A DNA stretch of 64,000 nt, from the NCBI GenBank assembly GCA_016711325.1, contig JADJTH010000008.1:1-64000 (forward strand), given 5' to 3'. Position numbers and translations under genes: made by a program. The notes under the pieces are model-generated. The model saw only the letters and a list, made by a program, of their open reading frames with translations, was not told the origin of the DNA and made no database searches. Source of the stretch: Nigerium sp. Lineage in GTDB: Bacteria > Actinomycetota > Actinomycetes > Propionibacteriales > Propionibacteriaceae. This document shows positions 34,894-44,470 of this stretch, in pieces; the first letter of the stretch is position 1; each line of letters begins with the position of its first letter.

Positions 34894-35646
34894 ATGGCCC
34901 AGGCACCCCACGGCAAAGTCGCCGGCGCACCGTTCAGCGGCGACCCGCGCGACGCCTATGTCGCGCCCGAAGAGGTCAACGCCCGCACCCGCTACGTGAT
35001 GTACAGCGTGTTCTCGGCGGTGGTCCCGCTGCCGGCGGAGACCGACGAGCGCGCGGCCGAGGCGGCGGGCGCGCTCGCCGAGGTCGAGGCCACGGGCGTC
35101 ACCGTGCGCGGCTGGTACGACGTGGCCGGCTTCCGGGCCGACGCCGACCTCATGGTCTGGCTGCTCGCCGACGATCCGGCGGTCCTGCAAGCCGCCTACC
35201 ACGCGCTGCGCGGCTCCAACCTGGGCGGACGCCTCGCGCCGGTATGGAGCGTCGTCGGCGTCCACCGCCCGGCCGAGTTCAACGCGATGCATACGCCCGC
35301 CTGCTTCTCGGGGATCGCCCCGCGGCCGTGGCTGACGGTGTACCCGTTCGTGCGGTCCTACGAGTGGTATTACATGGATCCGGCCAAGCGTTCGCACATG
35401 CTGCGCACCCACGGCGGCGCGGCGCGCGAGTTCCCCGACGTGCTCGGCTCGACGACTCAGGCGTTCGCCCTCGGCGACTACGAGTGGCTGCTCGCGTTCG
35501 AGGCCGACGAACTCCACCGGCTCACCGACGCCATGCGCGTCCAGCGGGGCGTCGAGGCGCGCCTGCACGTGCGCGAGGAGACGCCGTTCTTCACCGGGCC
35601 GCGCGTCGATCTTGCCGACTGGGCCGACCGCCAGCCGCGCGCCTGA
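34894..35646 (+). CDS. hemQ: Coproheme decarboxylase HemQ/ChdC
   Basis: 250 residues; ATG 34894 follows GGGGAGGAG. Decarboxylates coproheme to protoheme using peroxide, ending the coproporphyrin-dependent pathway. The chlorite-dismutase-like fold shows YPFVRSYEWYYMDPAKR, with Tyr150 as the likely reactive Tyr, and His173 in MLRTHGGAARE as the likely heme ligand. 73 bases after hemH, same operon. Confidence 0.95.
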   Translation: MAQAPHGKVAGAPFSGDPRDAYVAPEEVNARTRYVMYSVFSAVVPLPAETDERAAEAAGALAEVEATGVTVRGWYDVAGFRADADLMVWLLADDPAVLQAAYHALRGSNLGGRLAPVWSVVGVHRPAEFNAMHTPACFSGIAPRPWLTVYPFVRSYEWYYMDPAKRSHMLRTHGGAAREFPDVLGSTTQAFALGDYEWLLAFEADELHRLTDAMRVQRGVEARLHVREETPFFTGPRVDLADWADRQPRA

Positions 35647-35812
35647 CGCCCCGTTGGGCTGGGAAAGTGACGCTGACGGCGGGGTGATCCGGCGGATGGC
35701 GGCAGGGGGCTCGACGAGTGTCGCCAAGGCGCCCCTGCCGGACCGTCATCGCGACACTTTCGGAGCCCGAAGCGTCGCTGTGAGATCGCCCACCCCGGCC
35801 GCCCGGATCACG

Positions 35813-35857
35813 ACGACGAGACCGCCGCACCCGTCAGGTGAGCGGCGGTCTCGTCGT
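35813..35857. terminator. Large hairpin after hemQ
   Basis: Perfect 16-bp arms (ACGACGAGACCGCCGC / GCGGCGGTCTCGTCGT) around a 13-base loop, 166 bases downstream of the hemQ stop. There is no T-run on the plus side. It is very stable and probably ends the heme transcript, perhaps in both directions. Confidence 0.65.
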
Positions 35858-36400
35858 GTAATGCGCCGGACCGGGAGCGCCTGTCGGCGCGTGGCCGCTC
35901 GCGGCGGCTAAGAGTGGAGCCCGGGGCTACCGCGGCCCGACGCGCCCCCACATTACGCGCTGCGACCGGACGAACGCGACTCGATACCCGGGCGGTAGTG
36001 CCCTGTCGCGTAGGACCAACCGAGGAAGGGGGTTGCCTTGGGTTCGGGTTCCGGCTGGTCCCGTAGCGCCAACCGGCGCGCGGGGGCGCGCCACGGGAGC
36101 GCGTCGTCCGATCGGCCGTCCGAGCGGGTTCGCACGCAGCCGCTGGTTGACCTGACGACGGGCGGAGAGCCGGATGGTCAGGTCGTCCCTGGGAAAGCGC
36201 TGGTCGATGCCGCACCTGAGCCCAGGCGATTGTTCAGGACTCCCGAATTGTCGTTCTCAGCGCCGCCAGGCGTCCCCGACGGGCTCCGGGCTCAGAGATT
36301 GTCCTTTCAGGGCCTCAAAACCCCCGTCAAAACGACCATCTCTGAGCCCAGCTCTTCCGACGCAGCCTCACCCCGTCAGCGATACGACAATCCGTGAGCC
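35858..36400. other. Gene-poor region with a 62-bp inverted-repeat element
   Basis: Open frames here are short, lack ribosome sites and have no recognisable domains. The one structure is at 36288-36349: perfect 12-bp arms GGGCTCAGAGAT / ATCTCTGAGCCC around 38 bases that are unusually A/C-rich for this genome. It may be a structured RNA, a small palindromic repeat element or part of a terminator for the minus-strand operon ending at 36401. Confidence 0.45.
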
Positions 36401-37003
36401 CTAGACCAGCGTGTCGGCGCGCCACAGACCGGCGGCGGCGGTGAGGTCGTTGGCGGTCTGCTGGAGGCGTCCGGCTAGGCGGACCGCGCGGCCGCCCGGG
36501 GAGACGTCCGCGCGGCCGCAGGCCACCACGTGGCAGAAGGAAGCCGCGCGTTCGAGCGCCACGGCGAAGTCGCCGGTGAACGCCCCGCGCAGGATCTCGT
36601 CGGCGGCGCGGAGCACCTCGTCCGGTCCGGGCGGCTCGACCCCGGCGACCGCATGGTTCGGTTCGGTGAACCGGACGCCCGCCGCGTACTCGCGCGCCAC
36701 CCCGTCCGGGTCGGAGCGGATCCATTCGCGCAGCAGATAGAGCCGCCACAGCGCGCCCGGCAGCGAGTGCGCGGGACGCTCCGCCCACAGGTCGGCGAGC
36801 GTCGACAGGCCGGTCTCCTCGACGATCGCGACGAGGCGGTCGGTGACGGCCGGATCGTGGGCGGCCCGGCCGGCGTGCAGCAGCACCGCCGCGGTCTCGT
36901 GGGCGGCGTGCAGGGCGGCGATCGGGTCGGACGCCTCGCCCAGCGGCTCGAGCCGGGCCGGCTCGCGGACGGTCGGGCGGTGGATACGCCGGGACTCGCT
37001 CAC
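36401..37003 (-). CDS. Conserved hypothetical protein
   Basis: 200 residues from a GTG. Mostly helical and Ala-rich (IAALHAAHETAAVLLHAGRAAHDPAV, LSTLADLWAERPAHSLPGALWRLYLLREWI), with Cys-rich FCHVVACGRADVSPGG near 155-170. The look is of an actinobacterial protein family often found near rmuC/ilvA-type genes; no function can be assigned. It overlaps the membrane-protein gene by 4 bases (GTGA), so the two are probably partners. Confidence 0.75.
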   Translation of the reverse strand: MSESRRIHRPTVREPARLEPLGEASDPIAALHAAHETAAVLLHAGRAAHDPAVTDRLVAIVEETGLSTLADLWAERPAHSLPGALWRLYLLREWIRSDPDGVAREYAAGVRFTEPNHAVAGVEPPGPDEVLRAADEILRGAFTGDFAVALERAASFCHVVACGRADVSPGGRAVRLAGRLQQTANDLTAAAGLWRADTLV

Positions 37004-37659
37004 GGCAGGCTCCTCGGATCGACGGCGGTCGGCAGTGCGGGATCGGCGCGCGGCCCGAAGGTCGGCAGCAGCCCGGCGCTGATCATCTCGAGCCGGGCGA
37101 GCGCGGTGAGTGCCTCCGGATCGCGGTCACGCCAGGCGCGGGCCGGGTCGACGCCCACGATGCGCAGCCGGGCCGGCCGCTGGGTGGCGAGCGCGCGGAG
37201 CGCCAGCAGATCCTCCCCGCCGGGCGCCACGGCGAGCGCCGCCGTGTCGCGGAATCGAATCATGAATTGGTAGCGCTTGAGTGCCCAGAAGCCGACGACG
37301 AGCAACACCGGGACCCAGAAGAGAGCCCCGCCCACCTGGGGTGCGGTCTGCTCGAGCGTGCCTGCCTGCTGCTGCACCGACGTCGCCACCGCGTTGACCG
37401 TCGCCGCCATGTCGTCGAACGGACGACGCAGGCTGTCCCCGACCAGCGGAACGCGGGCGGCCTGGTCGGCGGCGTCCGCGAGTTGGCCCTCCAGCTGCGC
37501 GGTCACCCGACCGGCTTCGCCGACGGGACGGGCGATGCGGAGCAGCAGATCCTCGGTGGCCCGGCCCACCCACCACCAGATCGCGACCCAGGCGATCACG
37601 GCGAGATCGGCGGCGACCTGGCCCACGGTCTGCCACGAGCTGCGGGCATAGAAGCGCAT
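37000..37659 (-). CDS. Membrane protein of unknown function
   Basis: 219 residues with two membrane segments (VAADLAVIAWVAIWWWVG near 14-31 and ALFWVPVLLVVGFWALKRY near 112-130) enclosing an extracytoplasmic helical region, and a cytoplasmic C-terminus of about 90 residues with WRDRDPEALTALARLE. No catalytic motif. Coupled to the 200-residue gene downstream and 8 bases after ilvA. Confidence 0.78.
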   Translation of the reverse strand: MRFYARSSWQTVGQVAADLAVIAWVAIWWWVGRATEDLLLRIARPVGEAGRVTAQLEGQLADAADQAARVPLVGDSLRRPFDDMAATVNAVATSVQQQAGTLEQTAPQVGGALFWVPVLLVVGFWALKRYQFMIRFRDTAALAVAPGGEDLLALRALATQRPARLRIVGVDPARAWRDRDPEALTALARLEMISAGLLPTFGPRADPALPTAVDPRSLP

Positions 37660-37667
37660 GACGGGAC

Positions 37668-38930
37668 TCAGACCAGGAATCGGTAGAAGGGACTGTCGGG
37701 GTCGACCGGCTCGGCGCTGATCGGGCTGCGCCCCAGGCGCGCGAGCAGATCGGGAAGACTCGCCGGATCACCCAGCTCGAGACCGACGAGAGCCGGACCC
37801 AGCTCGCGGTCGTTGCGCTTGACGTACTCGAAGTGGGTGATGTCGTCGTCGGGCCCGAGCACCTCGTCGAGGAACCGGCGCAGCGCCCCCGGCTCTTGCG
37901 GGAAGTTCACCAGGAAGTAGTGCTTGTGCCCCTCGAACACGAGCGAGCGCTCGATGATCTCGGCGTAGCGGGAGATGTCGTTGTTGCCACCCGACACCAC
38001 CACGACGACGACCTCGCCGGGCTGCGGCGGGTAGCGGCGCAGCGAGGCGGACGCCAGCGCGCCGGCGGGCTCGGCGACGATCCCCTCGGTCTGGTAGAGC
38101 TGCAGCATCTCGGTGCAGATCGCGCCCTCGGGAACCGAGACCAGCCGCGGCCTGTGCTGCGCCGCGATCGCGTAGGTGAGGTCGCCCGCGCGCCGGACGG
38201 CGGCGCCGTCGACGAACGTGTCGATGGTGCGCAGGGTGGTGGGTCGCCCGGCGTCCAGAGCGGCCGCGAGGCAGGCGGCACCGGACGGTTCGACCGCCGT
38301 CACGCGCGTGTGCGGGCTGTACTCCTTCAGCCACACCAGGCAACCGGCGAGCAGGCCGCCGCCGCCCACAGGGACGACCAGGCGGTCGGGCTCGCGTCCG
38401 AGCTGCTCGACGATCTCCTTCGCGACCGTGCCCTGGCCGGCGATGGTGCGGGGATCGTCGAACGCGGACACCATGACCGCCCCGTTCGCCTCGGCGGCCG
38501 TGACCGCGGCGGCGTATGCGTCGTCGTAGGAGTCGCCGGTGACCACCAGCTCGACCACGTCGCCGCCGAAGTGGCGCATGCGCTCGCGCTTCTGACGCGG
38601 GGTCGTGGACGGCACGTAGATCTTGCCGTGGATGCCGAGCTTGGCGCAGGCCATCGCCACGCCCTGGCCGTGGTTGCCGGCGGACGCCGCGATCACGCCC
38701 GCGGCGCGCTCGGCGTCGGTCAGTTGGGCGATCAGGTTGTAGGCGCCGCGGATCTTGTACGAGCGGACCGGCTGCAGATCCTCACGCTTGAGCCACACTT
38801 CGGCGCCGGTCGCCGCCGACAGGCGCTCGTTGTACTGCAGCGGGGTCTCGGAGATCACGCCGCGCAGCCGGACGGCGGCCGCGTTGATGTCGGACGCGGT
38901 CGGCGGCGTGCTGGTGAGGGACTGGGTCAC
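37668..38930 (-). CDS. ilvA: Threonine dehydratase
   Basis: 420 residues. PLP enzyme deaminating threonine to 2-oxobutanoate for isoleucine synthesis. PLP Lys59 is in VRSYKIRGAYN; SAGNHGQGVA and the glycine loop PVGGGGLLAG bind the cofactor phosphate. A single ACT-like regulatory domain at the C-terminus (KHYFLVNFPQEPGALRRFL) is the shorter form that usually gives isoleucine feedback control. Confidence 0.94.
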   Translation of the reverse strand: MTQSLTSTPPTASDINAAAVRLRGVISETPLQYNERLSAATGAEVWLKREDLQPVRSYKIRGAYNLIAQLTDAERAAGVIAASAGNHGQGVAMACAKLGIHGKIYVPSTTPRQKRERMRHFGGDVVELVVTGDSYDDAYAAAVTAAEANGAVMVSAFDDPRTIAGQGTVAKEIVEQLGREPDRLVVPVGGGGLLAGCLVWLKEYSPHTRVTAVEPSGAACLAAALDAGRPTTLRTIDTFVDGAAVRRAGDLTYAIAAQHRPRLVSVPEGAICTEMLQLYQTEGIVAEPAGALASASLRRYPPQPGEVVVVVVSGGNNDISRYAEIIERSLVFEGHKHYFLVNFPQEPGALRRFLDEVLGPDDDITHFEYVKRNDRELGPALVGLELGDPASLPDLLARLGRSPISAEPVDPDSPFYRFLV

Positions 38931-39036
38931 GGCTCATATTGTGCACCCCGCGTCAGCGCAGGCCCACCAGGGAGGCCAGGGGCCTGGGCGTCACGGTGGG
39001 ACCGCGCGGGCGTCGTGGGCCGAGCCACGCCGGGAT

Positions 39037-40656
39037 TCATGCCCGGCGCCGCCCGGCGGATGGCGTGGATGCCACCGGGGATGCCCCGGCGATGATCTCG
39101 TCGAGGCTCGGGGCCTCGCCCCTCAGTACGGACGCCTCGGGCAGGTCGGCCGTCGCGCGCTCGGCGATCTCGGCCCGGCCCACCAGCGTTGGGACGGCGG
39201 CCGCGTCTTCGACGAACTCGGGCGCCGTGATCGGGCGCGGATGCTCTTCGGCCGGCTTGAGCGCGGCCAGCTCCTTGTCGGCGAGCTTGAGGTCGCGGAA
39301 CCGGCGGGCGCTGACGAGCACGCGCGACTCCATCGACCCGAGGGTGTCGTTGTACGCCTTGACCGTCGACGTGAGCGAGCGGCCGATCCGGTCGAAGTGG
39401 CTGCCCATCGTGCCGAGCCGGTCGTACAGTTCGCGGCCGAGCTGGAACACCTCGGCCGCCGAGTTGGCGAGTGCGGCCTGCTTCCAGCTGTAGGCGACGG
39501 CTCTCAGCATGGCGATCAGCGTCGTCGGGCTCGCCAGCACGATGCCTTTCGCCGCGGCGTACTCGTGCAGATCGGGAACCTGGGCGAGAGCCTCGGCGGC
39601 GAGCGCCTCGCTGGGAATGAACAGCACCACGAACTCGGGGGTGCCGGTGTCGGTCTTGAAGTAGTTCTTGCTCGCGAGCTGATCGACGTGCGTGCGCACG
39701 TTCTTCGCGAACAGGCCGAGCAAACGCTGCTGCTCGGCCTCGTCGGTCGTCTCGTGGGCGTCGAGGAAGCTGGTGAGCGGCACCTTCGAGTCGACGTAGA
39801 CGAACTTGCCCTCGGACAGCAGCACCTTCATGTCGGGGCGGACGACGCGGTCTTCGGAGGTCGTCGACGTCTCTTGCAGCACGAAGTCGCAGTACTCGAC
39901 CATGCCGGCCAGCTCGGCGACCCGCTTGAGTTGCAGCTCGCCCCATGCGCCGCGCACTTGCGGCTTGCGCAGTGCCTTCGACAGCGCGGACGTCTCGCGG
40001 CGCAGCTCGTCGCCGGTGAGCCGGACGGCGGTGACCTGCTCGCGCAGCTCGGTCGACATCGCGACCCGCGACTTCTCGACCTCGGCCAGCCGCGTGTTGA
40101 ACTGGGCGAGGCTCTCGCGGATCGGCGCCATCAGCTGCTCGGTCGCCTTGAACCGCTGATCGGCGGACGCCTCGGCCTTGCGGCCCTGATCGTCGAGCGC
40201 CTGGCCCGACAGCACCTTGAACTCCTTGACCAGCGTGTCGCGGTCGGCGGCGATCTCGGCGGCACGGGCGAGCGCGGTGTCGCGCTCGGCGACCGCGGCG
40301 ACGACCTTCGCCTCGAGCCGTGCCACCTCGGCCTGGTGGTGCGCCGCATCGCTGCGGGCGTCCGCCGCCTGCGCGTGCGCCTCGGCGACGAGCCGCCGCG
40401 CCCGCTCGGCCTCGCTGTGCGCCTCGGCGAGCCGCACCTCGGCGTCCCGCACCCGCAACTCGACCGAGGCGATGTCGGCGCGGGCCCGCTCGGCGTCGGC
40501 GCGAGCGGCGGCCTCGGTCGCACGCAGCCGCTCGGTGGACGCCGCGTCCGTAAGGAGCGCCTGCGGGGCCGAGCGGCGCAGCACGAGCCACGCACCCGCC
40601 GCGCCGAGCGCGATGCCGACGATCAGGGCGAGTAGAACGATGCCGAGTGAATCCAT
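39037..40656 (-). CDS. rmuC: DNA recombination protein RmuC
   Basis: 539 residues: an N-terminal membrane anchor (LGIVLLALIVGIALGAAGAWLVL), a long Ala/Arg/Glu coiled coil (about 40-160), then the RmuC nuclease-like core (RGAWGELQLKRVAELAGM, RPDMKVLLSEGKFVYVDSKVPLTSFLDAHE, EFVVLFIPSEA). It limits inversions and rearrangements at short inverted repeats. The PD-(D/E)xK-like core is intact. Confidence 0.93.
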   Translation of the reverse strand: MDSLGIVLLALIVGIALGAAGAWLVLRRSAPQALLTDAASTERLRATEAAARADAERARADIASVELRVRDAEVRLAEAHSEAERARRLVAEAHAQAADARSDAAHHQAEVARLEAKVVAAVAERDTALARAAEIAADRDTLVKEFKVLSGQALDDQGRKAEASADQRFKATEQLMAPIRESLAQFNTRLAEVEKSRVAMSTELREQVTAVRLTGDELRRETSALSKALRKPQVRGAWGELQLKRVAELAGMVEYCDFVLQETSTTSEDRVVRPDMKVLLSEGKFVYVDSKVPLTSFLDAHETTDEAEQQRLLGLFAKNVRTHVDQLASKNYFKTDTGTPEFVVLFIPSEALAAEALAQVPDLHEYAAAKGIVLASPTTLIAMLRAVAYSWKQAALANSAAEVFQLGRELYDRLGTMGSHFDRIGRSLTSTVKAYNDTLGSMESRVLVSARRFRDLKLADKELAALKPAEEHPRPITAPEFVEDAAAVPTLVGRAEIAERATADLPEASVLRGEAPSLDEIIAGASPVASTPSAGRRRA

Positions 40657-40739
40657 GTGCCGATCCTCTCAACCCCCTCCGACATTTTCCGGGACCGCGC
40701 GCCGCGCGCTGTGATGCTGCCCGAACAGCCCGAGGCGGC

Positions 40740-41162
40740 TTAGTCGTCGAGGCGGCGTCCGAGCACGAGGACGTCCTGGATCGCGTAGCCCAGCCGCTCG
40801 TAGAACGCGACGACGCCGTCGTTGCCGCGGCGCACCATGAGCTGGATCTTGGGCAGGTCGCGTTCACGCAGCCAGTCGTCGGCGGCGTGCATGAGCACCC
40901 GTCCGAGCCCCTGGCCCTGCAACTCGGGCCGGACGGCGAGGTAGTAGACCCACCCGCGATGCCCGTCGCCGCCCACCATCACCGTGCCGAGCAGCGATGC
41001 GCCGTCACCGGACGCCCGCAGGCCGAGCACCGTCGACGACGGCCCGCCGAGCGCTCGTGTGAAGTCGGAGACGGGATCGTTCCACGGACGCGTCAGCCCG
41101 CAGGCCTCCCACAACCCGACGGCCGCCGGCGCATCGGCGGGGGACAGTTCGACCGCTTGCAT
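40740..41162 (-). CDS. GNAT N-acetyltransferase, YpeA-like
   Basis: 140 residues with the acetyl-CoA site VRPELQGQGLGRVLMHAADDWLR and the C-terminal NDGVVAFYERLGYAIQDVLVLGRRL. Acetylates an unknown amine; the YpeA resemblance is by length and ending. Divergent from the M18 aminopeptidase with 49 bases between. Confidence 0.85.
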   Translation of the reverse strand: MQAVELSPADAPAAVGLWEACGLTRPWNDPVSDFTRALGGPSSTVLGLRASGDGASLLGTVMVGGDGHRGWVYYLAVRPELQGQGLGRVLMHAADDWLRERDLPKIQLMVRRGNDGVVAFYERLGYAIQDVLVLGRRLDD

Positions 41163-41211
41163 GGACCGATCCCATCACATCGCGGCCGGCCCCATGCGGC
41201 AGGATGGTCCC

Positions 41212-42477
41212 ATGGACGCCCGCTCGCACATCGCTGACCTCGCGGCCTTCGTCACCGCGTCCCCCTCGTCCTTCCACGCGGCGTCCGAGGCGGCGCGCCG
41301 ACTCGCCGAGGCGGGCTTCGCCGAGCAGCGCGAAACCGACGCCTTCGACGATGCACCCGGCGGGCATTACCTCGTCCGCGACGGCGCGATCATCGCCTGG
41401 TGGGTGCCCGAAGGCGCCGACCCGGCGAGCGTGGGATTCCGGGTCGTCGGGGCGCACACCGACAGTCCCGGCCTCAAGCTCAAGCCGCGGCCCTCGGCGT
41501 CCGCGTTCGGCTGGCAGCAGGCGGCCGTCGAGATCTACGGAGGACCGCTGCCCAACCAGTGGCTCGACCGCGAGCTCGGCGTCGCGGGGCGCCTCGTGAC
41601 GCGCGGCGGCGCGCAGATCCTGGTCGCCACGCCCGCCTGGCTCCGGGTGCCGCAGGTCGCGCCGCACCTCGACCGGTCGGTGACCGAGAACCTGTACCTG
41701 GATCGCCAGCAGCACCTCAAGCCCGTCTACTCCGTCGGACGCCCCGACCTCGACCTGCTCGCCCTCGTCGCCGACGTGGCCGGACTGGGGGCGTCCGAGA
41801 TCGCCGGGCACGACCTGTGCTGTTACGTCACCGAGGCCCCGGCGGTGTTCGGGCCGACCGGCGAGTTCTTCGCGTCCCCGCGCCTGGACAACCTGTCGTC
41901 GGTGCACGCCGGGCTCACCGCGCTGCTGGCCGCCGACGAGGGGCCCGACATCGCCGTGCTCGCCTGTTTCGACCACGAGGAGGTCGGGTCGGCGTCCCGC
42001 TCCGGTGGGGCAGGGCCGCTGCTCGAACAGGTGATGCGCCGCATCGCCGGCACCCTCGGCGTCCACGGCGACGGCTGGCACCGCATGCTCGCCCGAAGCT
42101 CGTGCATCTCGGCGGACGCCGGACACGCCGTCCACCCGAACTACCCGCACCTGCACGATCCCGAGCACCGCCCGCTGCCCAACGGCGGCCCGCTGCTCAA
42201 GCACAACGCGAACCTGCGCTATACCTCGGACGCCACCAGCTCGGCCCTGTGGCGGCGCGCGTGCGACGCCGCCGGCGTCCCGGTGCAGGACTTCGTCTCG
42301 AACAACGCCGTGCCGTGCGGCTCGACGATCGGGCCGATGACCGCCGAGCGGCTGGGCGTGGTGATGTGCGACGTGGGCATCCCGCTGCTGAGCATGCACT
42401 CGACACGTGAGCTGGCCGGCGTCCGAGATCCCGGCTGGCTGGCGGACGCCCTGGCCGCCTACTACGCGGGCGCCTGA
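41212..42477 (+). CDS. M18-family aminopeptidase
   Basis: 421 residues from ATG 41212. Di-zinc aminopeptidase of the aspartyl aminopeptidase group, releasing N-terminal residues in the cytoplasm. Metal and catalytic motifs: VVGAHTDSPGLKLK, FFASPRLDNLSSVHAG, CFDHEEVGS, and near the end STRELAGVRD with His in LLSMHST. The length is normal and all ligands are visible. Confidence 0.93.
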   Translation: MDARSHIADLAAFVTASPSSFHAASEAARRLAEAGFAEQRETDAFDDAPGGHYLVRDGAIIAWWVPEGADPASVGFRVVGAHTDSPGLKLKPRPSASAFGWQQAAVEIYGGPLPNQWLDRELGVAGRLVTRGGAQILVATPAWLRVPQVAPHLDRSVTENLYLDRQQHLKPVYSVGRPDLDLLALVADVAGLGASEIAGHDLCCYVTEAPAVFGPTGEFFASPRLDNLSSVHAGLTALLAADEGPDIAVLACFDHEEVGSASRSGGAGPLLEQVMRRIAGTLGVHGDGWHRMLARSSCISADAGHAVHPNYPHLHDPEHRPLPNGGPLLKHNANLRYTSDATSSALWRRACDAAGVPVQDFVSNNAVPCGSTIGPMTAERLGVVMCDVGIPLLSMHSTRELAGVRDPGWLADALAAYYAGA

Positions 42478-42487
42478 CCGGACGCCG

Positions 42488-43288
42488 ATGCTCACCGCAC
42501 TCCTCATCTCGCTGCTGGCCGGGCTGGCGACGTCCATCGGCGGCGTGATCGCCCTCGGGCCGGGGGCCAGGCGCCGTTCCCGGCTCGCGGTGACGCTCGC
42601 CTTCTCGGCCGGGGCGATGCTGATCGTCAGCCTGGTGGAGCTGCTACCGCTCGGCATCGCCTCGCTGCACCAGCAGTTCGAGCCCACGGCGGCCACCGCA
42701 CTGGCCTACGTCTCCTTCTTCGTCGGCATCGCCCTGGTGCTGGCCATCGACCGGTTCCTGCCGCATTCGCTGAATCCGAACGAGACCGAAGGCCGCGAGG
42801 GCGAGGTGGCCGAAGGCGAGGTTCAGGAGACGCGCGCGCTGCTGCGCTCCGGGCTCCTCGTGGCCCTGGTGCTGGCGCTGCACAACCTGCCCGAGGGCAT
42901 GGCCACCTTCTTCGCGTCCTACTCGAACCTGGCCGTCGGGATCCCGCTGGCCGCGGCAATCGCGATCCACAACATCCCCGAGGGAATCGCCGTGGCCGCG
43001 CCGGTGTACGCGGCGACCGGCTCGCGGGCCAAGGCGTTGTGGTGGGCGACGGCGTCCGGGCTCACGGAGCCACTCGGGGCCCTGCTGGCCGCGGCGCTGG
43101 TGGCCTGGGTGATACCGCCGGCCCTGTTCGGCATCATCTATGGGTTGGTGGCCGGCATGATGGTCTTCCTCGCTCTCGACGAGCTGTTGCCCGGCGCCTG
43201 GCGCTATCAGACCGACAAGCACCAGACGGTGTACGGCATGCTCGCCGGCATGGCGGTGGTCGCCCTCAGCTTCGTCCTGTTCGCCTGA
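42488..43288 (+). CDS. zupT: ZIP-family metal transporter
   Basis: 266 residues with eight membrane segments. The metal path motifs HNLPEGMATF and HNIPEGIAVAA are in segments IV and V. A charged loop (NETEGREGEVAEGE) follows segment III. Takes up zinc and possibly iron or manganese. Begins 10 bases after the aminopeptidase stop, so it may be cotranscribed. Confidence 0.92.
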   Translation: MLTALLISLLAGLATSIGGVIALGPGARRRSRLAVTLAFSAGAMLIVSLVELLPLGIASLHQQFEPTAATALAYVSFFVGIALVLAIDRFLPHSLNPNETEGREGEVAEGEVQETRALLRSGLLVALVLALHNLPEGMATFFASYSNLAVGIPLAAAIAIHNIPEGIAVAAPVYAATGSRAKALWWATASGLTEPLGALLAAALVAWVIPPALFGIIYGLVAGMMVFLALDELLPGAWRYQTDKHQTVYGMLAGMAVVALSFVLFA

Positions 43289-43335
43289 GGCGTCCGCAGC
43301 GGGGTCGTCGAGCGTCGCCACTAGGATGGGCTCTC

Positions 43336-44409
43336 GTGGCACTCACCATCGGAATCGTCGGCCTTCCCAATGCCGGCAAGTCGACCCTGTTCAACGCGCT
43401 CACCCGCAACGACGTTCTCGCGGCGAACTACCCGTTCGCGACGATCGAACCCAACGTGGGCGTGGTCGGTGTGCCCGAACCGCGCCTGGAGAAGCTCGCC
43501 GAGATCTACGGCTCGGAGCGGATGCTGCCCGCGACCGTGTCGTTCGTCGACATCGCAGGCATCGTCAAGGGCGCCTCCCAGGGCGAAGGGATGGGCAACG
43601 CGTTCCTGGCGAACATTCGCGAGGCCGACGCCATCTGCCAGGTGACGAGGGCCTTCACCGACGACGATGTCACCCACGTGGACGGCGACGTCAACCCGTC
43701 CTCCGACATCGAGACCATCACGACCGAACTCATCCTCGCCGACCTGCAGACGCTCGAGAAGGCATTGCCGCGCCTGGAGAAGGAGGCGCGGATCAAGAAG
43801 GAGTCCCAGCCCAGGCTGGCCGCCTGGAAGCAGGCCTACGAGGTGCTGTCCGAGGGGCGCGGGGTGTACGCGGCAGGCCTCGACCTCGAGCCGCTGCGCG
43901 AGCTGTTCCTGCTGACCGCGAAGCCGTTCATCTACGTGTTCAACTGCGACGCCGATCAGGTGACGGACGCCGCCCTGCACTCGACGCTGTCCGCGCTGGT
44001 CGCGCCGGCCGAGGCGATCTTCCTGGACGCCAAGTTCGAGTCCGAACTGATCGAGATGGACGACGACGAGGCGCGCGAGTTCTTGGCAGACGCCGGCGTC
44101 GACGAGCCGGGTCTCGACAAGCTCGCGCGGGTCGGCTACGACACGCTCGGCCTGCAGAGCTACCTGACCGCGGGCCCGAAGGAGGCGCGCGCGTGGACGA
44201 TTCGCAAGGGCGCGACCGCCCCCGAGGCGGCGGGCGTCATCCACACCGACTTCCAGAAGGGTTTCATCAAGGCCCAGATCGTCAGCTTCGACGACCTGGT
44301 CGCCGCGGGTTCCGAGGCGGCAGCCAAGGCCGCGGGCAAGATGCGCCTGGAGGGCAAGGACTACGTCATGCAGGACGGCGACGTGGTGGAGTTCCGCTTC
44401 AACGTGTAG
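43336..44409 (+). CDS. ychF: Redox-regulated ATPase/GTPase YchF (Obg family)
   Basis: 357 residues from a GTG. P-loop GLPNAGKSTLFNAL, switch DIAGIVKGASQGEGMGNAFL, NxxE-type specificity region (FNCDADQ; the family prefers ATP) and a C-terminal TGS domain (IHTDFQKGFIKAQIV, VMQDGDVVEFRFNV). Ribosome-associated, involved in stress responses. Confidence 0.96.
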   Translation: MALTIGIVGLPNAGKSTLFNALTRNDVLAANYPFATIEPNVGVVGVPEPRLEKLAEIYGSERMLPATVSFVDIAGIVKGASQGEGMGNAFLANIREADAICQVTRAFTDDDVTHVDGDVNPSSDIETITTELILADLQTLEKALPRLEKEARIKKESQPRLAAWKQAYEVLSEGRGVYAAGLDLEPLRELFLLTAKPFIYVFNCDADQVTDAALHSTLSALVAPAEAIFLDAKFESELIEMDDDEAREFLADAGVDEPGLDKLARVGYDTLGLQSYLTAGPKEARAWTIRKGATAPEAAGVIHTDFQKGFIKAQIVSFDDLVAAGSEAAAKAAGKMRLEGKDYVMQDGDVVEFRFNV

Positions 44410-44445
44410 CGCGAGGCTCGGGCCAGGCCAACACTTCTTGGCGTT

Positions 44446-44466
44446 GTGCTACAGGTGCTACGGTTG
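44446..44466 (+). promoter_or_regulatory. Tandem repeats and promoter before the Phd/PIN pair
   Basis: Two adjacent 9-base repeats GTGCTACAG and GTGCTACGG, the second containing a -10-like TACGGT. The antitoxin ATG lies six bases after that box and no ribosome site is visible, so a leaderless message is likely. Direct repeats are a plausible antitoxin operator. Confidence 0.5.
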
Positions 44467-44470
44467 GTCC

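Noticed and set aside
36038..36397. 119-codon plus-strand frame after hemQ
   Set aside because: No domain, no ribosome site, Ser/Arg/Pro-rich composition; it also spans the inverted repeat.
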